64,000 nucleotides of DNA from Clostridiaceae bacterium. Its GTDB lineage: Bacteria > Bacillota > Clostridia > Lachnospirales > Lachnospiraceae. The notes under the pieces are model-generated. The model was not told where the DNA came from. It did no database searches and saw only the letters and a list, made by a program, of their open reading frames with translations. The translations under genes were made by a program, and so were the position numbers. Shown here one piece after another: positions 1-8,160 of this stretch (position 1 is the first letter of the stretch; every line of letters starts with the position of its first letter). The DNA lies in contig QXWR01000007.1 in NCBI GenBank assembly GCA_009911065.1, positions 1 through 64,000 of the forward strand, read 5' to 3'.

Positions 1-7
1 AACAAAG

Positions 8-48
8 AAGAACGCTTCCAGGTATGATGCCTAAAAGCGTTCTTTTTT
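8..48. terminator. Rho-independent terminator at the left edge
   Basis: A perfect 10-bp inverted repeat, AAGAACGCTT / AAGCGTTCTT, is followed by a T run on the + strand. It can end a + strand gene lying off the window. Because the stem is flanked by A-rich sequence on its left, it may also serve the minus-strand membrane-protein gene that ends at 122. Confidence 0.7.
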
Positions 49-121
49 CATAGGACTTTTTTCACAGCCCCATAAAAATAATAAGAACTTCAGAAATAAA
101 ATGTTTTATTCTTCGGTCTCT

Positions 122-3100
122 CTACATCTTTTTAAAAACCGATCTGAGCAACCGGAAAAATTCCCGTCCACCTTCTTTTTGTCTATCGGTTCCCATCCTC
201 CCTTCCCTTACGGCTCCATAAACAATCAGCCCGATTCCGGTTGCCAAAAGATACACCCACCAGGGCAGGCTAAACCAAAATCCCTTTGTCATATACAAAG
301 CCACTGACACCAAAACTATCGCCCCCATACGAACCCAAAATGAATTTTCCTTTGCCGCTCCCCACAAAAAGATTCCCAGGGAAATTCCCTCTAAAATCAA
401 CGCATTCGCCACATCTTTCTGAATCCATGCATCCACCCATAGAATCAGCAGACACAACACAAATCCCGCATTTTGCACACGCTTCAACGTTTTCTCACTC
501 CAGGGAAAACGTTCCTTTTGATTCTTTCCTAAGCCAAGTCCGATCAGGAACAAAACTACCGGAAGCAGCCAAAATTCCGTCTTTACAAGGGGTAAAAATT
601 CCACAAATGGCTGGCTCCAATAAGCAAACACCAACATCAGTCCAGCCCCTGCTTTTGCCATGGCCCTCCACTTTTCCACCGCTTTATATTGAAGAAAATA
701 AAGAAATAACAACATCCAGTACCCAAACCGGCAGTAAGAATCATCACTCAATACTGCCATGGGCGCAAGCCAGATCACAGAAAGAACGTGATACCAGTCC
801 ACACGCCAGATACCTTCTGTTTCCAGAGTCTTTTCCACAATTTTACAACGACTTCTTGCCAGAACTCCTGTAATTAGCAGAGAACCTCCCACAATTCCAT
901 ACATCATTTCCGAAGACCACTGGTACCGATGCGCCAGCACAAACGGCAGAGGAAGAAGGATAACGCTGACTGCCAGATGGGTCCACATCCGTTTTCCCTG
1001 ATAAAACATTCCATAAAATCCAGCAGCCACCACAAGGCACAACAACACTCCCAACACGTTCAGCCTGTAATTGCCATATACTTTCCCCATAGCAATCCCA
1101 GTCAAAACACATCCCATAATATCCCAGTATATGTGCCGCCCTTTTTCTTCTGGCTCCTTTTTACAAAACCGTTCTCTTCCCGCCAGACCAGCCATATAGG
1201 TCCATACCAACGCCATAACCCGCCAGATGCCGCTATCCGCCTCCAAGGGAATCATCCAAACATACACTCCCGCCATTGCGTAAAAAACAGCCCCTCGGTA
1301 TGCAGCGCTCCCTTTTCTCTCTGTCATGGTTTCTGTCAGCAAATACACAGCCAGCACCAGAAAGAATGGGAATGCCGCCTGATCTGGAGAAAAGTAAATC
1401 AGAGAACTAATGGTTCCCAAAACTAAAATTGGAACGCCATACCCTTTGTTTCTTTTTTTCTCCCACAAAACCAGCCCGATTAATAGGAAAAACTCCAAAA
1501 TTCCTCTGGATATCCAGTCCAGAGCCAGCTGGCTCAAAGACCCAGAAAGAAAAGGACAAAGATTTCCTAAAAATACACACTTAAGCCATCCTTTCAATGG
1601 ATAAAAGGTAATATACCATAAAAGAAATGGAATGATCTTTTTTGCCCGTTTTGATCTTTTCTCCCAGACAAACACAACCACAGCAAGCATTATGGCCCCT
1701 GCTAAAACACCAAGGAAATTTTGTCCCTGGGTCCACAAGGTCTGTCTGCTGGCAAACATTCCAAGAAACAGCGTTCTTCCTCCCAAAATCCCATTGTCCA
1801 AAATCAGAAACAACGTGTTGATCGGATCTCCCAGCCTGGTTCGAACCCCTATAATTTCCCGGAATTTCTCGTTCTGTCCTGCCAAAAACCACAAGAAAAG
1901 TCCTGTCTGCGCCCCAAGAAGCCAAAACAAAACATGATCCGGAAAAATCCATGCAGCCAAATTGTGTATTAAAATTGCCACAATCAGGCTGAACAACATC
2001 TCTCTTTCCTTTTGTCTCTCACCATGTTTGAAGAACATCCACGGAGCCAGTGCCAGACCTGCCGCCGCCGCTGTGAGAGCCAAAATTTCCTGCCAGCAAA
2101 TCCACCTGGAAATCCGGAAAAGTCCTCCCATCACTCCATAAAAAATCACAGGAATCACAAAAACAAAAAAGTGAATGGGAGCAAATTGCAAAAAACCATG
2201 AAGCAAAAGCTCTCTTGCTCCTGTGGTTTCCACATTTTTAAAAGTCCCTTCTTTGGATGTCTTTCGGTCAAAAACCAGTACTCCATCTGGCCAAAAACCA
2301 AACTCCCGATCGGTTTGGCATAAATTAGACTGTTTAGAAGTTTTTTTCCCGAAGGTCAAACGAAACGCCGCCCCTCCCAGCACCAGGAAAAAGGCATATA
2401 CCATCATACTGCTGCTCCACAAAATTCCCTGATATATTCCACATGCCAGCAGCAAAAATGTCATGCTCACACTCATTCCCCAAAAACATGTCTGTGTGTA
2501 AATCCAGTCATGAAACCTTTTAATTCCCAAAAATAACAATCCCACTGTCACCATACTTCCGACCCATAACACCCGCCACCGATTCTGCCCTACAAACACA
2601 TACCCTGGTCCCAAAAGCCGGAAATATCCTGCTGCTAACACAGACAAAAACATAAAAATGCTTCCCAGCACATATAGTCCATTTCCGGTTCTGTGCAAAT
2701 GCAGCTGTTTCTCGGAAAGAAAACTAACAGCAAAAAACAAAATTCCAAAAGCAAACACCAAAAACACCTTCGCAACATCTGAAAGAACTGACCAAGCTGT
2801 TGTGGCAAACACCAAACCAGCAAGCACTACAAACACCATACCAATCATAAGGGCCACGGTTCCCCCTTTTTCAAGGGTCCCTCCCTTCGATTGTTTTGGA
2901 TGGGATATTCTTGGTTTTATTTCCCATTTTACTGGTTCTGTTTCCCATTCTTCTGATTTTATTTCCTGCCCTTCTGGTTTTATTTCCTGTCCCTCTGGTT
3001 TTGTCTCTTCCCCCTTCACACCTGCCTTTTCCTGACCAAATATGACCGTTTCCTCATCTGGCCATAAATCTGCTTTTTCCTTTACTTCCAGACACCCTTC

Positions 3101-3280
3101 CGATCCCTTTCCTGCCTCTGTCTGCAAAAGAGATAGAAGTCTGGTCTTAACTGCCAGCTCTTTTGTCAATTCTTCTATTTTTCTTTTGTTGGTATGATTT
3201 GCAAAACAAAGACCTGCAATCACTGCCAGTTCTGCCAGTGGAGCCAATAACCACAATCCCAAAAACAAAATCAGTCCCAT
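122..3280 (-). CDS. Large multi-pass membrane protein of unknown function (1052 aa)
   Basis: The protein has one N-terminal hydrophobic segment, a short coiled-coil-like stretch (KRKIEELTKELAV), and a polar region at about residues 60-130 carrying tandem copies of a K-P/S-E-G/E-x-E heptad (such as KPEGQEI). Some twenty or more hydrophobic segments then run to the C-terminus. The start follows a GGGGGATGAAAT ribosome-binding site. No catalytic motif is visible. The layout (short N-terminal helix, low-complexity linker, very many transmembrane helices, about 1000 residues) resembles large Firmicutes membrane proteins annotated as DUF2157/DUF2339-like or SCO7613-like, but I cannot prove membership. 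It is a monocistronic gene reading toward the window edge. Confidence 0.8.
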   Translation of the reverse strand: MGLILFLGLWLLAPLAELAVIAGLCFANHTNKRKIEELTKELAVKTRLLSLLQTEAGKGSEGCLEVKEKADLWPDEETVIFGQEKAGVKGEETKPEGQEIKPEGQEIKSEEWETEPVKWEIKPRISHPKQSKGGTLEKGGTVALMIGMVFVVLAGLVFATTAWSVLSDVAKVFLVFAFGILFFAVSFLSEKQLHLHRTGNGLYVLGSIFMFLSVLAAGYFRLLGPGYVFVGQNRWRVLWVGSMVTVGLLFLGIKRFHDWIYTQTCFWGMSVSMTFLLLACGIYQGILWSSSMMVYAFFLVLGGAAFRLTFGKKTSKQSNLCQTDREFGFWPDGVLVFDRKTSKEGTFKNVETTGARELLLHGFLQFAPIHFFVFVIPVIFYGVMGGLFRISRWICWQEILALTAAAAGLALAPWMFFKHGERQKEREMLFSLIVAILIHNLAAWIFPDHVLFWLLGAQTGLFLWFLAGQNEKFREIIGVRTRLGDPINTLFLILDNGILGGRTLFLGMFASRQTLWTQGQNFLGVLAGAIMLAVVVFVWEKRSKRAKKIIPFLLWYITFYPLKGWLKCVFLGNLCPFLSGSLSQLALDWISRGILEFFLLIGLVLWEKKRNKGYGVPILVLGTISSLIYFSPDQAAFPFFLVLAVYLLTETMTERKGSAAYRGAVFYAMAGVYVWMIPLEADSGIWRVMALVWTYMAGLAGRERFCKKEPEEKGRHIYWDIMGCVLTGIAMGKVYGNYRLNVLGVLLCLVVAAGFYGMFYQGKRMWTHLAVSVILLPLPFVLAHRYQWSSEMMYGIVGGSLLITGVLARSRCKIVEKTLETEGIWRVDWYHVLSVIWLAPMAVLSDDSYCRFGYWMLLFLYFLQYKAVEKWRAMAKAGAGLMLVFAYWSQPFVEFLPLVKTEFWLLPVVLFLIGLGLGKNQKERFPWSEKTLKRVQNAGFVLCLLILWVDAWIQKDVANALILEGISLGIFLWGAAKENSFWVRMGAIVLVSVALYMTKGFWFSLPWWVYLLATGIGLIVYGAVREGRMGTDRQKEGGREFFRLLRSVFKKM

Positions 3281-3400
3281 ATTTCATCCCCCTTTTCCAA
3301 ATCTCTCCATCCCTGATACAGGATAGTCCGATTGAAATAACCTTATATTTTCCTATAATTGGATTATAGCAGTTTCAAAGGGAAAAGGACAGATTGCAGG

Positions 3401-3428
3401 TGTCACATTTCCTTGTGACATTTGTCAC
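3401..3428. promoter_or_regulatory. Nested palindromes, possible operator upstream of the membrane-protein gene
   Basis: TGTCACA and TGTGACA form a perfect 7-bp inverted repeat separated by 6 bases (3401-3420). The second arm is reused in GTGACA-TT-TGTCAC (3415-3428), giving three evenly spaced TGTCAC/GTGACA units. The site lies roughly 40-65 bases upstream of the likely transcription start of the leftward membrane-protein gene. The inner order (TCACA then TGTGA) is the reverse of a Crp site, so the regulator is unknown. Confidence 0.45.
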
Positions 3429-3500
3429 TTTGTTTTCCATTGGATTGTTGAAATCGGTCTATAGGAATGATAGAACCCGAATTTACCACTTAAAAAGACA

Positions 3501-3541
3501 GGGGGCTGTCGCATTAAGTATTCGTTAAAGCGACAGCCTCC
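3501..3541. repeat. Imperfect inverted repeat resembling paired element ends
   Basis: GGGGGCTGTCGC (3501-3512) pairs with GCGACAGCCTCC (3530-3541) with one G-T wobble around a 17-base loop. There is no T tail, so it is not a standard terminator. The GGGGCTGTCGC arm looks like the terminal repeat of some clostridial insertion sequences, so this could be a solo remnant or a miniature element. No transposase is nearby. Confidence 0.35.
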
Positions 3542-3573
3542 TATGAATAGGCGTGTGAAAATACCTCTGCTGT

Positions 3574-3601
3574 ACGACGGCTTTTTTTCTTTTGCCGTCG
3601 T
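3574..3601. repeat. Hairpin downstream of the metallophosphoesterase gene
   Basis: A perfect 8-bp stem, ACGACGGC / GCCGTCGT, surrounds a 12-base T-rich loop. It lies about 40 bases downstream of the minus-strand metallophosphoesterase stop. It has no T tail in that direction, so a role in termination is only possible. Confidence 0.4.
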
Positions 3602-3642
3602 GCGGCAGATTACTTTATCATTCCGTTTTTTATAAGCTGTTC

Positions 3643-4515
3643 TTACAAGTCCGTGTTAAGAAGTTCAATTACAATGACTTCCGGGCGGTTATTAAAGCGG
3701 ATAGGAATAATGCTGTTACCTAATCCCCGGCTAACAATCATATTCGTACTGCCATTTGTAAACAGCCCTGCGTCATACTTTGGAAATATCCCTTGATCGG
3801 GGGCAATCAGCCCGCCGATAAATGGCAGACGGAATTGACCGCCGTGTGCGTGTCCGCTTAGAACCAAATCAATATTGCAATGTGCATAGCTCTCAAATAG
3901 TTCCGGACGGTGTGAAAGTAAAATAGTATAGCTGCTTTCATCATCAGCAAAGCGATTCAGCTTTGTGCTAACCATAGCCGGGGCTTCCCCGAATATATCA
4001 CCTTTCAACGTGAAATTAGGGTCAGAAAGTCCGATAAGTGTTATCACTTCTTTGTCACGTTTTAATTGTATTGCTTCATCTTCAAGCACGATTACGCCAA
4101 TCGATTCAAGCCCTGTTTTAAGTTTGTCATACTGTAATAGGCTTGCTTCGTGGTTCCCTGTCACATAATAGACAGGTGCAATATTAACCGCCCCTTTTGC
4201 GAAATCAAGAGCCACGCCAATATCTGTATGTCCTGCGTCCACGAAATCCCCGGTTATTACAATAATGTCCGGCTTGCTTTCTGATAGCAATTCCAGCAGC
4301 TTTTTATTGCCTTTCCCAAATTCTGCATTGTGCAAATCTGATACCTGTGCTATGCGAAACCCGGAAAATGCGGTGGGAATACGGCTGCTTGAAATTTTTA
4401 TGTTGCTTACTGTCAACGCCGTATTTCCCCATATCGTCCAAATGAACAGGGCAAAAATTACAGCACTTAGCATACAGAGTATTATCTTTGTTTTTTTTGT
4501 CAGCCTTTTTCTCAT
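3643..4515 (-). CDS. Membrane-anchored calcineurin-like metallophosphoesterase (YkuE/YaeI type)
   Basis: The metallophosphoesterase core is complete: QVSDLHN (metal ligands D and H), ITGDFVD (GD), TGNHE (GNHE), LLSHRPE and SGHAHGGQ (GHxHGGQ). One N-terminal transmembrane helix precedes it, as in YkuE/YaeI proteins, which sit at the membrane and act on phosphate esters such as lipid A precursors or unknown phospholipids. I chose the internal start MRKRLTKK because it forms an ATGA overlap with the stop of the upstream PIN-domain remnant and has AGGTGG nine bases upstream. A longer start at 4548 is possible. Length of about 290 residues fits the family. Confidence 0.85.
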   Translation of the reverse strand: MRKRLTKKTKIILCMLSAVIFALFIWTIWGNTALTVSNIKISSSRIPTAFSGFRIAQVSDLHNAEFGKGNKKLLELLSESKPDIIVITGDFVDAGHTDIGVALDFAKGAVNIAPVYYVTGNHEASLLQYDKLKTGLESIGVIVLEDEAIQLKRDKEVITLIGLSDPNFTLKGDIFGEAPAMVSTKLNRFADDESSYTILLSHRPELFESYAHCNIDLVLSGHAHGGQFRLPFIGGLIAPDQGIFPKYDAGLFTNGSTNMIVSRGLGNSIIPIRFNNRPEVIVIELLNTDL

Positions 4516-4792
4516 TTCCCCGTACCACCTATTACGGAAGGATTCCATATCTCTATTGGCTTGTATCCCTCCAGATTTGTAATTGCCCTTACCCCACGAA
4601 TCGTCTTGATATTTACAATATACTTAAAATTCCACGATATAATGCAGTCGCAGTTATTTACTACAGCAACCCCAATATGTTGACAGTCATCAAAACTCTT
4701 GTTTGTAAGTACTCCCATAGCAACAATCTGATGTGCTGCATCAAATGGCTGATAACAGATGTATCTAAATACACTTTTAGTTTTCTACCCAT
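4512..4792 (-). pseudogene. PIN-domain protein remnant with internal deletion
   Basis: On the minus strand an ATG at 4792 opens MGRKLKVYLDTSVISHL, a typical PIN-domain beginning with the first acidic metal ligand (LDTS). About 20 codons later the reading frame no longer makes PIN sequence. A second frame entering near 4735 reads the PIN C-terminal half: LTNKSFDDCQHIGVAV, then NCDCIISWNFK and TIRGVRAITNLEGYK. The roughly 80 residues that should lie between are missing, so this is an internally deleted, frameshifted gene. The C-terminal frame ends in ATGA with the metallophosphoesterase, so the two were probably an operon. PIN proteins are RNases, often toxins, and no antitoxin gene is recognisable beside it. 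Confidence 0.75.
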
Positions 4793-5003
4793 AGTTTCAC
4801 CTGTCCTTTATATCCTAATCATAACATCAGAAATTATATTCTGCAATAAAAATTCATCAAAAAGCAGGCTTTCTAATGCCTGTAAAGTTTTTTTGAAATA
4901 GAAAACAGTCAAACTTCCGTGTTCTCAATTCAATTATTGAAATCTGTTTGAGGGAATGATATAATTTTCTCTGAAAAAAATCACCGAATGGGGGATCTGC
5001 ATT

Positions 5004-6524
5004 ATGGAGCAAAACACTTCCCGTAACAGCCAGATCATCAATGGAACTGCCTTGGGGTTTTCCATTGTCTTTCTGGTCTCCGCTTTCATTGCCGCCCTTT
5101 ACACCAAAGAATGGGGCAGCGTTTTTCTCAACTGGTACCACATTATGATCACGCCCTGCCCGCTTGTCACCGATTATCTGGAAATCGGCGGACTTGCCAG
5201 CGCCATGCTCAACGCCGGAGCCTGCGGCATGGCTTGTTTTTGTTTTATGCATTTTCTGAAAGGAGAATCCCGCGCCAACACACTGGCCGGATATTTTCTG
5301 GTGGTTGCCCACTGCTTTTACGGCCTGAATTTTCTCAACATGTGGCCCTGTTTTCTGGCGCCTTTTTTATATATGCGCTATAAAAATCTGGACTTTAAAA
5401 GCAATCTTCCTGTGTGTATGTTTGCCACCTCCTTCAGCCCCTTTATCAGCGAACTTTTATTCCGGTACACCCAGAGGGAAAACTATGCCTTTGGGATTCT
5501 TCAACTGAATATTTCCGGTATCCTTATGACGCTTCTATTCAGCCTTATGATCGGCTTTGTCATTCCTGCAATTCTGCCGGGAGCACATGCATGGCACAAA
5601 GGCTACAATCTTTATAACGGCGGACTTGCCTTTGGACTGTTTGGATTTTTTCTGTTTAATTTTCTCTTTGGCACCATGGGAATCTCCCCCCATGAGCCAG
5701 TAACCCGGTTCAATCCGGTGTATGAAGCATTTCACCGATCTTACAGGCTTTATGGCAATTTGTTCTTTCTCTTTATTTTTGCTGTCTGTATTGCCATTGG
5801 ATATAAATTAAACGGCGGTGGGTTTAAAGGATATGACCGGCTCATGAAGGATACCGGCCATTGCAGTGATTTTGCAGAAAAATATGGAATGCCTTTATGT
5901 CTTATGAATATAGGCTGTCATGGAGCCTTGTTTCTTCTTTACATAAACCTGATTATCTTTTTTACAGAAGGAGTCGGTTTTACTGGACCCACGATTGGGG
6001 TAGTGCTGGCTTCCCTGACTTTTACTGCCATGGGACAGCATCCAAAAAATGTCTGGCCGATTCTTTTTGGCTATCAGACTTTGTACTTTTTAACCATGTT
6101 TTTGTGCTTTACCGACGGCAGGGATTTGTCCTGGACATTGTCCTCCCAGGGCTATATTAATGGTGTTGCTTTTGCCACCGGACTTTGCCCCATTGTGGGG
6201 CGTTATGGCATTCGGGCGGGAGTCGCAGCCGGGTTTTTGTGCGCCTCTTTGTGTACTGCCACCAGTGCGCTTCACGGAGGTTTTGTGCTGTACAACGGAG
6301 GACTTTCCGCAGGCATCACGGCCCTGATTCTCCTTCCCATTCTGGAACATTACCAGCCAAAAGTCCGTGAGGAGATCAAGTCCCAGGCCAACAATCTTCA
6401 GGCAATGATTGCCCTGGTGGACGATCTGTCTGCGGAAGTCCGCCATGCTTATGAGGAAATTAACGCAGATGAGCCGGAAGCTCTTTTTCCCTCCCCGGAA
6501 AGCTTTGACATGGAAAAGGATTAA
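5004..6524 (+). CDS. DUF1576-type multi-pass membrane protein
   Basis: This 506-residue protein has about a dozen hydrophobic helices with glycine- and cysteine-rich segments (GGLASAMLNAGACGMA, LHGGFVLYNGGLSAG), and ends in an acidic cytoplasmic tail. The repeated NGGL/NGGF elements in the two halves suggest an internal duplication. I recognise it as the DUF1576 family of clostridial integral membrane proteins, whose function is unknown. The start follows GGGGGA with eight bases of spacing. It ends in a 4-base tail-to-tail overlap with the rRNA methyltransferase gene on the other strand. Confidence 0.75.
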   Translation: MEQNTSRNSQIINGTALGFSIVFLVSAFIAALYTKEWGSVFLNWYHIMITPCPLVTDYLEIGGLASAMLNAGACGMACFCFMHFLKGESRANTLAGYFLVVAHCFYGLNFLNMWPCFLAPFLYMRYKNLDFKSNLPVCMFATSFSPFISELLFRYTQRENYAFGILQLNISGILMTLLFSLMIGFVIPAILPGAHAWHKGYNLYNGGLAFGLFGFFLFNFLFGTMGISPHEPVTRFNPVYEAFHRSYRLYGNLFFLFIFAVCIAIGYKLNGGGFKGYDRLMKDTGHCSDFAEKYGMPLCLMNIGCHGALFLLYINLIIFFTEGVGFTGPTIGVVLASLTFTAMGQHPKNVWPILFGYQTLYFLTMFLCFTDGRDLSWTLSSQGYINGVAFATGLCPIVGRYGIRAGVAAGFLCASLCTATSALHGGFVLYNGGLSAGITALILLPILEHYQPKVREEIKSQANNLQAMIALVDDLSAEVRHAYEEINADEPEALFPSPESFDMEKD

Positions 6525-8062
6525 TTCACAATTCGCAGTCCTTTGGGATAATGATTCTTTACCATGCCTCCCGCTGCCTTTCCCCATCCCAGGGAGTATT
6601 CTTGTATGCAGACCAGAACCCACCCCTTTTCTTTTGAATCTGTCTGCAGGGTCTGGCCTGCCAAGTACTCCCAAACTTGGTTTTCTTCCGGGGAAAGGAG
6701 AATCTTTCGTTTCACCTGATCTGGGTGTAAGGCTAGAGCCAGAGCATGGGACGGCTCAAATCGTTTTTTCTTAAACGTCCCTAAATGAAGTCCTGCTCTT
6801 AATGTCTTTATCCCATGAAGAGAGGGAGTCCCTTCTGGAAGACGATATACCTGATCTCCCATTCTTATTAGATTTTCCTCCAGCTCCTTTAAGGTAAGCT
6901 TCTGAATCCCCGGCCCTTTTTCTGCTGCCTCTTCTATTTTCATTTCGGCTTTTGTCTGCAAAATATCTGTGAAAACATCCGTGAAAATATCCAGAAAAAA
7001 CTCATGCAAAAGAGCTGGCTCTTCTTTTTCCTTCCACCATCCTTCTGCCTTTTTCCCCTTGGTCTTTTCTCCCTTTCTTCCATTCCTGCTTTGACTGTAT
7101 CTTGCTGACTCCTCTTCTGCCTTCTTCTCCAAAAGGGCGATAAAATGACCCTCTCCTTTTTCCCGGTGAGGCCATATCCGAAAAGTATGTTCTATGTCTT
7201 TTTGTCCCCTTCGGCTCCATTTTGCTCTTCCTGGGGACAATCCAGACAGACGGCTTCCTTCTTTTACCTGCACCAGGAAAAACTCCGGATGCCGCTCCAA
7301 AAATTCCTCCATCTGTCTCTCATTTTCCTCCGGAGAAAAGGTGCAGGTGGAATATACCATCTGTCCGCCCTGACGCAAAGTCTCTGCTGCACAGTCCAGA
7401 ATTTCCCGCTGTCTGGCAGCACAAAGCTCCACATTTTCCTGGCTCCACTGGATACGGGCCTGCTCCTCTTTCCGGAACATCCCTTCGCCGGAACAGGGCG
7501 CATCCACCAGAACCTTGTCAAAAAATTCCGGAAAAGCTGCTGCTAACTTCTTTGGCTCCTCGTTTGTCACCACAGTATTTACCAAACCCATCCGCTCCAC
7601 ATTTCGAGACAAAATCTTCGCCCGGTCAGGATGGATTTCATTAGAAATTAAAAGTCCGGTTTTTCCCAGTTTCTCCCCTATCTGAGTAGTTTTTCCTCCT
7701 GGGGCAGCACATAAATCCAGCACCCGTTCTCCTGGTTTGGGATTTAAAAGCTCTGCCGCAGTCATAGCGCTCGGCTCCTGAATATAATAGACTCCCGCCT
7801 CGTGGAGGGGATTTTTCCCCGGCCGTTTCTGCCCTTCATAATAAAAACCTTCCAGACACCAGGGAATCCTTTCCAAACCAAACCGCTCCCGGTTTTCCTG
7901 ATAGAATGCGTTTGGTTCTCCCTTTAATCCATTGACTCGAAGCCCTTGTGTCCGCTCTCTTTCATAACTTTCGGCAAAAGCCTCGTACTCCTCTCCCAAC
8001 AGCTTTTTCATCCGGTTTAAAAATGCTTCTGGTAATTGGGACAGCAACTGATTCTCTATCAT
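6521..8062 (-). CDS. rsmF: RsmF-like 16S rRNA (cytosine-C5) methyltransferase
   Basis: The protein has the NOL1/NOP2/Sun methyltransferase fold. SAM-binding motif I reads VLDLCAAPGGKTTQ, motif IV DAPCSGEGMFRK, and motif VI holds the catalytic cysteine in YSTCTFSPEENE. EPSAMTAAELL precedes motif I, as in RsmB/RsmF/YebU proteins. The roughly 200-residue C-terminal extension contains LKTLRAGLHLG-like sequence (IKTLRAGLHLGTFKKKRFEPSHALA), as in the RsmF first C-terminal domain. A charged low-complexity linker sits at about residues 320-350. It should methylate cytosine-C5 in 16S rRNA; the exact position cannot be read from sequence. It is convergent with the DUF1576-type gene. Confidence 0.88.
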   Translation of the reverse strand: MIENQLLSQLPEAFLNRMKKLLGEEYEAFAESYERERTQGLRVNGLKGEPNAFYQENRERFGLERIPWCLEGFYYEGQKRPGKNPLHEAGVYYIQEPSAMTAAELLNPKPGERVLDLCAAPGGKTTQIGEKLGKTGLLISNEIHPDRAKILSRNVERMGLVNTVVTNEEPKKLAAAFPEFFDKVLVDAPCSGEGMFRKEEQARIQWSQENVELCAARQREILDCAAETLRQGGQMVYSTCTFSPEENERQMEEFLERHPEFFLVQVKEGSRLSGLSPGRAKWSRRGQKDIEHTFRIWPHREKGEGHFIALLEKKAEEESARYSQSRNGRKGEKTKGKKAEGWWKEKEEPALLHEFFLDIFTDVFTDILQTKAEMKIEEAAEKGPGIQKLTLKELEENLIRMGDQVYRLPEGTPSLHGIKTLRAGLHLGTFKKKRFEPSHALALALHPDQVKRKILLSPEENQVWEYLAGQTLQTDSKEKGWVLVCIQEYSLGWGKAAGGMVKNHYPKGLRIVN

Positions 8063-8160
8063 AATTATCCAATCTCACTCATCTCGTACAAAGATATATT
8101 CGTACAGCGTTACATCCATGCTCAAGTAATTCCCACTCCCTATCCACGCCACCTGCCCGC

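Larger units (their letters stand above)
3281..3642. other. Intergenic region with several inverted repeats
   Basis: No gene is visible here. The region holds a -10-like TATAAT for the leftward membrane-protein gene (reverse complement of 3363-3368), a 20-bp palindrome at 3401-3420, an imperfect 12-bp inverted repeat at 3501-3541 and a hairpin with a T-rich loop at 3574-3601. It separates the membrane-protein gene from the metallophosphoesterase remnant region. Confidence 0.6.

Noticed and set aside
4488-4901. 137-codon + strand frame opposite the PIN remnant
   Set aside because: It is the reverse strand of recognisable PIN-domain sequence and lacks a ribosome-binding site.
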